Below, piece after piece: positions 5,582 through 11,295 of a stretch of 11,295 bases of DNA; position 1 is the first letter of the stretch; each line of letters begins with the position of its first letter. The DNA is from JAOUEA01 sp035711865 (GTDB lineage Bacteria > Actinomycetota > UBA4738 > HRBIN12). Position numbers and translations under genes: made by a program. A model generated the notes under the pieces. The model was not told the DNA's origin, searched no databases, and worked only from the letters and a program-made list of their open reading frames with translations. Location: contig DASTBT010000078.1 of assembly GCA_035711865.1 (NCBI GenBank), positions 1-11,295 of the forward strand. The letters are read 5' to 3'.

Positions 5582-6508
5582 TCACACGATGGAGCCGAAG
5601 CGTGGCTCGACCTGCACCGAGAGCGCCGCGGCCACGAGGGTGTTCCCGACCAGCCAGACGTCGGTGATGGGCCCCACACCGCCCGGCACCGGCGTGATCG
5701 CCTCGGCCTTGGCGGCCACCGAGTCGAAGTCGAGGTCGCCAACGAAGCTCGTCTTGCCGGTCTCGGGATCGACGATCGTGTGGAACCCGACGTCGACCGC
5801 GACGACCCCCTCGCAGACCATGTCGCCGGTGACGAGGCCGGGCTGCCCGGCCGCCACGATCAGGATGTCGGCCTGCAGCGTGGCCTCGGCGAGCCGGCCC
5901 GACACGGCCGTGCGGCTGTGCGCCGCCAGCACGGTGGCGTGCCGTTCGAGCCCGAGCCACATGGCGGGCTTGCCGACGCTCGTGGATCGCCCGACCACGA
6001 CGAGCGTCTTCCCGACGTAGAACTCGGACGGGTCGACCCCGGTCGATCGGGCGTACGAGTCGAGCAGGTAGAAGCACGACGCGGGGGTCGAGGGCACGAA
6101 CCGCGGCCGGCCGAGCGCCAGCAGCCCGGCGTTCTCGGGGTGCTGGCCCTCGATGTCCTTCCGCGGATCGACGGTGGCGTTGATGACGGCCTCGTCGAGA
6201 TGTGGGGGCAGCGGGCGCAACACGAGCACCCCCGTGACGCGCGGGTCGGCGTTGACCTTGCCGATCGTGGCGAGCACGTCGGCGATCTCGACGTCTTCCG
6301 GCAGCCGCTCCGAGACGTAGTGGTAATCCAGGCCTTCCGCGAGCCGGCGCACGTGGCGCTCGTACGCGGAGGCGTCGGCCTCCTCGCCCACCATGATCGT
6401 GGCGAGACCGGGGGTGACCGCCGACATGCGGAGCACCTGCAACTCTTCGTCGATCGTCTCTCGGAGCTGTGACGCCAGGCGGTTCCCGTCGATCACGTGC
6501 GCCGCCAA
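5582..6508 (-). CDS. folD: FolD-family protein with altered active site
   Basis: Homologue of bifunctional methylenetetrahydrofolate dehydrogenase/cyclohydrolase, cytosolic one-carbon metabolism, 308 residues. Family landmarks are clear: the N-terminal catalytic domain, the Rossmann motif VVGRSTSVGKP (171-181), ADILIVAAGQPG (213-224), VDVGF and ITPVPGGVGPITD (271-283). A gap-free alignment from memory to human MTHFD1 around the active site shows the catalytic Tyr kept (Tyr49 = Tyr52). Lys56 becomes Val53, Gln100 becomes Leu97 (VLVLRPLP instead of LVQLPLP) and Asp125 becomes Glu120 (KDIEG for KDVDG). CTP is STP (140-142). Loss of the Lys is expected to abolish cyclohydrolase activity; dehydrogenase activity may persist. 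It may be a specialised paralogue. The start is TTG 6508 with GAGG eight bases upstream; a GTG four codons later is the alternative. It lies 10 bases after ligA and is probably co-transcribed. Confidence 0.9.
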   Translation of the reverse strand: MAAHVIDGNRLASQLRETIDEELQVLRMSAVTPGLATIMVGEEADASAYERHVRRLAEGLDYHYVSERLPEDVEIADVLATIGKVNADPRVTGVLVLRPLPPHLDEAVINATVDPRKDIEGQHPENAGLLALGRPRFVPSTPASCFYLLDSYARSTGVDPSEFYVGKTLVVVGRSTSVGKPAMWLGLERHATVLAAHSRTAVSGRLAEATLQADILIVAAGQPGLVTGDMVCEGVVAVDVGFHTIVDPETGKTSFVGDLDFDSVAAKAEAITPVPGGVGPITDVWLVGNTLVAAALSVQVEPRFGSIV

Positions 6509-6516
6509 CGCGACCG

Positions 6517-6520
6517 CCTC
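6517..6520 (-). promoter_or_regulatory. ribosome-binding site of folD over the ligA stop
   Basis: GAGG on the minus strand, eight bases before the TTG at 6508. It shares bases with the ligA stop TGA (6519-6521), so ribosomes ending on ligA arrive on the folD initiation site. It supports TTG as the start. Confidence 0.5.
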
Positions 6521-8567
6521 AGCCGCGTCCGAGCCGGCGCCGGAACTCCGCCTCGTCGATCACCTCGACGCCGAGCGTCTCCGCCTTCGCCAGCTTCGAA
6601 CCCGGGTTCTCTCCGGCCACCACGAACGAAGTCTTCTTCGAGACGCTCGACGCCACCCGGGCTCCGGCCGCCTGAGCGAGCTCGGTGGCTTCCTCGCGGG
6701 TCATGTCGTGCAGCCCACCGGTGAGCACGATCGAGAACCCGTCGAACGCCCGGCTTTCGTCGTCGCCGGATCGGCGGTCGGCCACGCGCACGCCGGCCGA
6801 CCGGAGCTTCTCGATCAGCGCCAGGTTGTCCTCGTCGTCGAACCACCCGCGGATGGTCGCAGCGATCTCGGGACCGATCTCGGGCACGGCGTCGATCTCG
6901 TCCTCGCTCGCGGCCGCGATCTCGTCGATCGAGCCGAACGCCCGGGCCAGCACCTGGGCCACGTGCGTACCGACGTGCCGGATGTTGAGTCCCACGAGCA
7001 GGCGCCAGACCGGGCGATCCTTCGAGGCCTCCACCTGCTCGAGCACGTTCGTGATCGCCTTGTCCTTGAACCCCGGAAGCTGCGAGAGCTTCTCGGCGTC
7101 GAGCGCATAGATGTCGGCCGGGTCCTCGATCAACCCGGCCTCGAGCAGCCGCATCACGGTCATGTAGCCGAGGTGCTCGATGTCCATCGCGCCTCGCCCG
7201 GCGAAGTGGAACAGCCACTCGATGCCCTGCGACGGGCAACCCCGCTTGTTCGGACACCGGTGGTCCGCCTCGCCCTCGGGCCGCACGAGCGCGGTGCCGC
7301 ACGAGGGGCACCCCTTCGGCATGGACCAGCGGCGGGCTCCCTTCTTGCGCCTGGAGAGCACCGGACCGACGATCTCGGGGATCACGTCGCCGGCGCGCCG
7401 AACGATCACCGTGTCGCCGCGACGCACGTCCTTGCGGCGCACCTCGTCTTCGTTGTGCAGCGTCGCATTGGTGATCGTGACGCCCCCGACGAACACGGGC
7501 TCGAGCACGGCGAACGGCGTGACCTTGCCGGTGCGACCCGTGTGCACATCGATCCTCTCGAGCAGCGCCGTGCGCTCCTCGGGGGGGAACTTGTAGGCGA
7601 TCGCCCATCTGGGAGCGTGGCTCGTGGCGCCGAGCTCGCGCCGCAGGTCGGACTGGTCGACCTTGATCACGATGCCGTCGATCTCCCAGTCGACCGAGTG
7701 CCGGTTCGTCTCCCAATGCTTCAGGAAGGCTTTCACGCCTTCGATCGACTCCCGAGCCTCGGTCGTCGGCGCGACCGGCAACCCCGTCTTGGCCGCCCAG
7801 TCGAGGAAGCCGAGATGGGAGTCGAACGAGACGCCGTCGGCGTAACCGAACGAGTGCACCCAGAGTCTGAGCGGGCGAGAGGCCGTGATCTTCGCGTCCT
7901 TCTGACGCAGGGAGCCCGCGGCAGCGTTGCGGGGATTCGCGAACGCCCTGCCACCCCCCTCGAGCAGCTGCCGGTTCAGCTCTTCGAAGGCGCTCATGGG
8001 GAAGTACATCTCACCCCGGATCTCGATCAGGTCGGGAGCGTCGTCGACCGCGAGCGTTCGCGGGATGCCCGCGACCGTTCGGACGTTGCTCGTGATGTCC
8101 TCGCCGATGCGCCCGTCTCCGCGGGTCGCCGCTCGCACGAGCCGGCCGCGCTCGTACGTCAACGCACACGCCACGCCGTCGATCTTCAGCTCGCACGCAT
8201 ACCGCGCCTCGTCGCCCACGACCCGCTCGACCCGCGCCGCCCACGCGTCGAGCTCCTCGAAGCTGAACGTGTTGTCGAGCGAGAGCATCGGCGCTCGGTG
8301 GGTCACCGGCGCGAAGAGATCGGCGGGCGCCCCCCCGACCGTGACGGTCGGCGAGTCGGGCGTCTGCAGCTCGGGGAACCGACCCTCGAGCTCGCGCAGC
8401 TCGCCCATGAGCACGTCGTACTCGGCGTCGGCGACCTCGGGGTCGTCGAGCACGTGATAGCGGTAGCGGTGGTGATCGATCTCGGAGCGGAGCTCCTCGA
8501 CCCGCAGCTCGGCCTCCACCCGCTCACGCTCGTCGGATGCGCCGGCCGGTCTCGTGCGTGGGCTCAC
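6519..8567 (-). CDS. ligA: NAD-dependent DNA ligase
   Basis: Seals nicks in DNA during replication and repair, using NAD+ to form an enzyme-AMP intermediate. 682 residues, full length. The domain order is complete: the NAD-binding Ia domain with RYRYHVLDDPEVADAEYD (34-51), and the adenylation domain with Lys128 in CELKIDG and TRGDGRIGEDITSNV (148-162). IEIRGE, NPRNAAAGSLRQKD (211-224), DGIVIKVD (297-304) and SHAPRWAIAYKFPPE (316-330) follow. Then come the OB fold (GRTGKVTPFAVLEPV), a zinc finger with Cys420, Cys423, Cys438 and Cys444, helix-hairpin-helix repeats (about 455-590) and a C-terminal BRCT domain (about 605-682). The start is GTG 8567, overlapping the UPF0280 stop as GTGA, with GGAG eight bases upstream. 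No other methionine precedes the conserved region. This is an essential gene in nearly all bacteria, and nothing in it looks damaged. Confidence 0.98.
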   Translation of the reverse strand: MSPRTRPAGASDERERVEAELRVEELRSEIDHHRYRYHVLDDPEVADAEYDVLMGELRELEGRFPELQTPDSPTVTVGGAPADLFAPVTHRAPMLSLDNTFSFEELDAWAARVERVVGDEARYACELKIDGVACALTYERGRLVRAATRGDGRIGEDITSNVRTVAGIPRTLAVDDAPDLIEIRGEMYFPMSAFEELNRQLLEGGGRAFANPRNAAAGSLRQKDAKITASRPLRLWVHSFGYADGVSFDSHLGFLDWAAKTGLPVAPTTEARESIEGVKAFLKHWETNRHSVDWEIDGIVIKVDQSDLRRELGATSHAPRWAIAYKFPPEERTALLERIDVHTGRTGKVTPFAVLEPVFVGGVTITNATLHNEDEVRRKDVRRGDTVIVRRAGDVIPEIVGPVLSRRKKGARRWSMPKGCPSCGTALVRPEGEADHRCPNKRGCPSQGIEWLFHFAGRGAMDIEHLGYMTVMRLLEAGLIEDPADIYALDAEKLSQLPGFKDKAITNVLEQVEASKDRPVWRLLVGLNIRHVGTHVAQVLARAFGSIDEIAAASEDEIDAVPEIGPEIAATIRGWFDDEDNLALIEKLRSAGVRVADRRSGDDESRAFDGFSIVLTGGLHDMTREEATELAQAAGARVASSVSKKTSFVVAGENPGSKLAKAETLGVEVIDEAEFRRRLGRG

Positions 8568-9244
8568 GCCGCGATCTCCACGCCACCAGCGACGCCGATA
8601 TCGAGACCCGTCACGACCACACCGCCGTGCACGCCCGGCACCTCACGCAGGTACTCGAGGGCCCGATGGAAGCCGCCGGGCTTGCCGAGCACCGCTTGCA
8701 CGCCGGCGGCCGCGGCATCGGCGAGCATGCACGTGTCGGCGATCACCGCCAGGCCGTCGGGGCCGCCGCCCCCGCGGCCCCGACCGAGCGTCGTCGAGAC
8801 CCCCACGCCGGGCTGCGACGGCGCCAGCGCCACGGTGATCGGCTCGCCGCCGCGCCGTCTCACCCCGAGCTTCATGCGCTTGCGCGACCGGATGAAGTAG
8901 TCGCCGTCGCAGGCCACGGTCAACTCGTGCAGCTGCTCGGCGAGGAAGCGCCCGACCTGGTCGACGACCGCTCCCCGGAACGTGAACATCGGCCCGACGC
9001 CCGCGCTCGTCGCAGTGACCACCATCTCCTTGACGATGTCGGGTGCATCGGCGGTGATGCGGTCGAGCGGCCGCTTGCTGTCGCGGAACGCGGGATACCG
9101 CAGGGCGTACGACTGGAGCTGCTCCCAGAAGCTGAGCGCCGCGGCGCGGGATTCCTCAGCGTAGTCCTCGGGAGCCGTGATGTGCAGCACGAGGTCCTGC
9201 ACCTGGATCTCGAAGTTCTTGGGGCGACGCCGGAGCAGCTTCAC
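8564..9244 (-). CDS. UPF0280 family protein, ApbE-related, unknown role
   Basis: 226 residues. Recognised as UPF0280, a family distantly related to ApbE (FAD:protein FMN transferase) and of unknown function. Typical stretches are SFWEQLQSYALRYPAF (38-53, like the family's tryptophan-containing helix), APDIVKEMVVTATSAGVGPM (67-86), ACDGDYF (111-117, where relatives from memory have a GGD motif) and ADTCMLADAAAAGV (169-182). The serine/glycine-rich loop before the last motif reads GVSTTLGRGRGGGGPD (147-162) and looks less conserved than usual. No signal peptide, so cytosolic. The start is GTG 9244 with GGAGG four bases upstream; the open frame goes back to 9379 but that part overlaps mnmA and is not conserved. 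It is translationally coupled to ligA by a GTGA overlap and probably heads the ligA-folD transcript. The link to ligase is unexplained. Confidence 0.82.
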   Translation of the reverse strand: MKLLRRRPKNFEIQVQDLVLHITAPEDYAEESRAAALSFWEQLQSYALRYPAFRDSKRPLDRITADAPDIVKEMVVTATSAGVGPMFTFRGAVVDQVGRFLAEQLHELTVACDGDYFIRSRKRMKLGVRRRGGEPITVALAPSQPGVGVSTTLGRGRGGGGPDGLAVIADTCMLADAAAAGVQAVLGKPGGFHRALEYLREVPGVHGGVVVTGLDIGVAGGVEIAA

Positions 9245-9248
9245 ACGG

Positions 9249-9253
9249 CCTCC
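9249..9253 (-). promoter_or_regulatory. ribosome-binding site of the UPF0280 gene
   Basis: GGAGG on the minus strand four bases before the GTG at 9244. It decides this start over the longer frame reaching back into mnmA. Confidence 0.6.
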
Positions 9254-9279
9254 GATGGGACGGACGCACTGAGACCTCG

Positions 9280-9285
9280 ATGATA
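9280..9285 (-). promoter_or_regulatory. possible -10 of UPF0280-ligA-folD transcript
   Basis: TATCAT on the minus strand in the 85-base gap after mnmA. Transcription from it would start near 9273 and give a leader of about 29 bases carrying the GGAGG of the UPF0280 gene. It lies just past the mnmA hairpin. No -35 was identified. Confidence 0.4.
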
Positions 9286-9290
9286 GCGAC

Positions 9291-9309
9291 ACGGGCCGAC
9301 CCGGCCCGT
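9291..9309 (-). terminator. perfect 8-bp hairpin after mnmA
   Basis: ACGGGCCGACCCGGCCCGT on the plus strand: an eight-pair perfect stem with a three-base loop, 20 bases past the mnmA stop (minus strand). Read on the minus strand it is followed by GTCGCTATCATCG rather than a T run, so it may act as a U-less hairpin terminator or processing signal. It separates mnmA from the UPF0280-ligA group. Confidence 0.55.
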
Positions 9310-9329
9310 TCCGGGCAGGTACGGAATGC

Positions 9330-10412
9330 TCAGCGGAACGACGAGACGATGCGGCCGCCGCCGAGCACCTCGTCAGCACGGTCGACCACGGCGCTCTGGC
9401 CCGGGGCTATCGCCACCTGGGGTGAACGGAACGACACCGTGAATCGTTCGGCTCCCGACGGTTCGATCACGGCAGGCACGTCGTCGCCCTTGTACCGCAC
9501 CCGCACCGTCGCCTCGAACGGGCCGTCGTTCGGCGGACCCCCCGCGACCCATGAAGCGCGGTCGGCGTCGAGCCCCGTGCTGGACAGCAGATCGCGCGGA
9601 CCGACGACAACACGGTTGGCCGGGGCATCGACCTCGAGCACGTAGACGGGCTCGCCCACCGCGACCCCGAGCCCGCGCCGTTGGCCGACGGTGAACGCGT
9701 AGGTGCCGTCGTGCTCGCCGAGCACGCGGCCATCCGTATCGACCACCTTCCCGCCGGGGTGCACGAGCGCGGGCGCCTGGCTGCGCACGAACCTGGGCGC
9801 GTCGCCACCCGGCGCGAAGCACAGCTCCTGGGAATCGGGCTTGGTGGCAACGGGAAGCCGGAGCCGTTCGGCGTGCGCTCGCGTCTCGGCCTTCGACATG
9901 TTGCCCACCGGGAAGATCGAGCGCGACAGCTGCTCCTGGCCGAGCATGTGCAGCATGTAGCTCTGGTCCTTCGCGCGATCCGCTCCGCGGAGCAGCCTCC
10001 ACCGCCCGTCGCCACCGACCTCGCTCCGCACGTAGTGGCCGGTGGCGACCAGGTCGATGCCGAGCTCGTCGGCCCGCCGCAGGAACGCCCCGAACTTGAT
10101 CTCCCCGTTGCACCGCGCGCACGGGTTCGGCGTTCGGCCGGCCTCGTGCTCGGCCACGAAGTCCTCGATGACCGCCGCCTCGAACGCGTCGGACATCTCG
10201 GCGACCTCGAACGGGAACCCGCCGAGCCTCGCAACCGCCTCGGCGTCGGCTCGCGCCGACGGTCCGCAGCACCCGTGCTCGACGCCGTCGAGATGCACGA
10301 GGCGCATGTGGGAGCCGAGAACCTCGTACCCCTGCTCGTGCAAGAGGCACGCCGCGACCGACGAGTCCACCCCGCCCGACATCGCCACCAGCACCGATGG
10401 TTTGGGTCCCAT
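9330..10412 (-). CDS. mnmA: tRNA-specific 2-thiouridylase MnmA
   Basis: Transfers sulfur to U34 of Lys, Glu and Gln tRNAs with ATP activation of the base. 360 residues, normal length. The PP-loop SGGVDSS (12-18) binds ATP. The two catalytic cysteines are in place: Cys98 in PNPCARCN and Cys198 in DSQELCF. ATGHYV (123-128), AKDQSYML (147-154), FPVGNMSKAETR (167-178) and TVGQRRGLGV (conserved in the central domain) follow, then a C-terminal beta-barrel. An additional Cys pair (48-49, GCCGP) is present in the N-terminal region. The ATG at 10412 has TAGCCT exactly six bases upstream, and its GAGG is too close to act as a ribosome-binding site, so the transcript is probably leaderless. It diverges from pabB across 78 bases and is closed by a hairpin 20 bases past the stop. 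Together with gatCA it serves Gln/Glu decoding. Confidence 0.97.
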   Translation of the reverse strand: MGPKPSVLVAMSGGVDSSVAACLLHEQGYEVLGSHMRLVHLDGVEHGCCGPSARADAEAVARLGGFPFEVAEMSDAFEAAVIEDFVAEHEAGRTPNPCARCNGEIKFGAFLRRADELGIDLVATGHYVRSEVGGDGRWRLLRGADRAKDQSYMLHMLGQEQLSRSIFPVGNMSKAETRAHAERLRLPVATKPDSQELCFAPGGDAPRFVRSQAPALVHPGGKVVDTDGRVLGEHDGTYAFTVGQRRGLGVAVGEPVYVLEVDAPANRVVVGPRDLLSSTGLDADRASWVAGGPPNDGPFEATVRVRYKGDDVPAVIEPSGAERFTVSFRSPQVAIAPGQSAVVDRADEVLGGGRIVSSFR

Positions 10413-10418
10413 CGCCTC

Positions 10419-10424
10419 AGGCTA
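10419..10424 (-). promoter_or_regulatory. -10 element of leaderless promoter for mnmA
   Basis: TAGCCT on the minus strand, six bases (GAGGCG) before the ATG at 10412. The GAGG inside the spacer ends two bases from the ATG, too close for normal Shine-Dalgarno pairing. The perfect 10-bp palindrome CCGTCGACGG (10425-10434) abuts it. Confidence 0.55.
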
Positions 10425-10476
10425 CCGTCGACGGCGAGCACCCTCCACGGTCGGGCTCTGCCGACGGACATCCGTC

Positions 10477-10482
10477 TATCGT
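10477..10482 (+). promoter_or_regulatory. possible -10 element of pabB promoter
   Basis: TATCGT eight bases before the ATG at 10491, so the transcript would have no or almost no leader. Spacing differs by two bases from the other leaderless sites. The AGGA at 10485-10488 is too near the ATG to serve as a ribosome-binding site. Confidence 0.4.
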
Positions 10483-10490
10483 TCCAGGAC

Positions 10491-11295
10491 ATGATCGAAG
10501 CTCGGTTCGACGACCTGACCGGCGTATCGGATTCGTTCCGCCTCGTGGGGCCGGCGGGCGTGCTCGAGGCGTTGCGCCCCGACGAGGTGCCCGGCGCGAT
10601 CGACGCCGCCGAAGGAGCCGCGGCCAGGGGGCTGTGGGTCGCGGGGTTCATCGCCTACGAAGCGGCTCCCGGACTCGATCCCTCGATGACCGTCCGAGCT
10701 CGGTCGGCGACCGATCCGTTCGCCCGCCTGCCGATGGCATCGTTCGCGATGTTCGAGGAACGCGAGCGCACCGTGCTGCCCGAGCCCCACGACGGGGGCG
10801 CGCGAGGAGGGCCCGCGGCCTGGCGTCCGTCGATCGACAGGGCGGCCTACGACCGCGCGATCGCACGGATCCGGGAACACATCGCGGCCGGCGACACGTA
10901 CCAGGTGAACCACACCCTCCGACTCACGTCCCGGGTGGAGGGCGACGAGCGAGGCCTCTATCGGGATCTGTGCTACGCGCAGCGAGCGGCCCACGCCGCC
11001 TACCTCAACCTCGGGCGATACCGTGTGCTCTCGGCTTCACCCGAGCTGTTCTTCCGCATCGACGGCCGCCGCATCACGACCAGGCCGATGAAGGGCACCG
11101 CCCGTCGGGGGCGGTGGTCGGCAGAGGACGAGGCGGTCGCGACGCGCCTGCGCGGATCGGTGAAGGACCGAGCAGAGAACGCGATGATCGTGGACCTGTT
11201 GCGCAACGACATGGGCCGGGTCGCGCGCACCGGATCGGTCCGGTGGAGCGACGTCTTCGACCTCGAGCGCTACGAGACGGTCTGGCAGCTGACGT
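10491..11295 (+). CDS. pabB: aminodeoxychorismate synthase component I, 3' end cut
   Basis: Chorismate-binding enzyme that adds ammonia (from the PabA glutaminase) to chorismate to give 4-amino-4-deoxychorismate, precursor of p-aminobenzoate and folate. The first 268 residues are in the window and the frame runs off the right edge. Visible motifs: GFIAYEAAPGLDPSM (52-66), IREHIAAGDTYQVNHTLRL (127-145), LSASPELFFRIDGRRI (180-195), TRPMKGTARRG (197-207), KDRAENAMIVDLLRNDMGRV (225-244) and the beginning of the final active-site part (VWQLT). Lys201 in PMKGT matches the nucleophilic Lys of PabB, where anthranilate synthase (TrpE) has Ala, so PabB is preferred over TrpE. Many relatives carry a PabC lyase domain at the C-terminus; whether this one does cannot be seen. 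ATG 10491 is the only start before the conserved part, and no ribosome-binding site precedes it. It is divergent from mnmA. Confidence 0.93.
   Translation, partial: MIEARFDDLTGVSDSFRLVGPAGVLEALRPDEVPGAIDAAEGAAARGLWVAGFIAYEAAPGLDPSMTVRARSATDPFARLPMASFAMFEERERTVLPEPHDGGARGGPAAWRPSIDRAAYDRAIARIREHIAAGDTYQVNHTLRLTSRVEGDERGLYRDLCYAQRAAHAAYLNLGRYRVLSASPELFFRIDGRRITTRPMKGTARRGRWSAEDEAVATRLRGSVKDRAENAMIVDLLRNDMGRVARTGSVRWSDVFDLERYETVWQLT

Noticed and set aside
5260..5742. N-terminal extension of gatA
   Set aside because: It would run through gatC and into folD in another frame. The GTG at 5259 matches the family N-terminus and forms a GTGA junction with gatC.
6393..8900. 835-codon open frame on the plus strand, opposite ligA
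   Set aside because: It lies antisense to a complete, clearly recognised DNA ligase and parts of its neighbours. Its product is low-complexity, rich in Arg, Asp and His, and matches nothing. Long antisense frames are expected where third codon positions are nearly all G or C.
9245..9379. N-terminal extension of the UPF0280 protein
   Set aside because: It would overlap the mnmA 3' end, is not conserved-looking, and GGAGG supports GTG 9244.
10425..10434. CCGTCGACGG palindrome next to the mnmA -10
   Set aside because: Ten bases of GC-rich palindrome are too short to call an operator. It is only noted in the promoter entry.
10476..10994. 172-codon minus-strand frame upstream of mnmA
   Set aside because: It is antisense to pabB, whose motifs continue through the whole stretch to the window edge.
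10491..11295. Possibility that the right-edge gene is trpE rather than pabB
   Set aside because: Lys201 in PMKGT is the PabB residue (TrpE has Ala), and the N-terminal GFIAYEAAPGLDP pattern fits PabB.

Overview
The window is GC-rich, densely coded DNA (about 70% GC in the housekeeping part) and looks like the chromosome of an actinobacterium or a close relative. The signs are a mnmA / ligA / gatC-gatA neighbourhood of the kind common in Actinobacteria, frequent GTG and TTG starts, stop/start overlaps of the GTGA type, and several genes that seem to be read from leaderless transcripts. I cannot place it more finely. No RNA gene, mobile element, CRISPR array or riboswitch was seen. No gap between genes exceeds 300 bases; the largest is the 196-base divergent spacer 2140-2335.

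Left part (1-2793), accessory in character. Three minus-strand genes: a secreted or lipoprotein-like protein of unknown function (1417-2139), a small VOC-fold (glyoxalase-like) protein (930-1349) and an aldo/keto reductase (46-870). Opposite them is a small four-helix membrane protein (2336-2770), closed by a strong hairpin that overlaps its stop codon. Base composition in the membrane-protein gene is clearly lower in GC than in the rest.

Middle (2818-9244). A YedA-like EamA/DMT exporter (plus strand) meets the end of gatA tail to tail with a 48-base overlap. On the minus strand runs a compact array in transcription order: a UPF0280 (ApbE-related) protein, ligA (NAD-dependent DNA ligase), folD, gatC, gatA. 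UPF0280/ligA and gatC/gatA each overlap by four bases (GTGA), and folD starts 10 bases after ligA with its ribosome-binding site built over the ligA stop. gatB does not follow gatA.

Right part (9330-11295). mnmA (tRNA 2-thiouridylase, minus strand) is followed by a perfect hairpin that separates it from the UPF0280-ligA group. It is divergent from pabB (aminodeoxychorismate synthase component I), which is cut off by the window edge.

The set joins tRNA quality and charging (mnmA, gatCA), DNA repair and replication (ligA) and folate one-carbon metabolism (folD, pabB). The two most notable observations are: (1) the FolD protein lacks three residues that are essential or important for catalysis in characterised FolD enzymes (Lys, Gln and Asp are replaced by Val, Leu and Glu), so it is probably not an ordinary bifunctional dehydrogenase/cyclohydrolase; and (2) four genes start with exactly the same arrangement, TANNNT, six bases, ATG, with no Shine-Dalgarno site, which is a clear leaderless-promoter signature.
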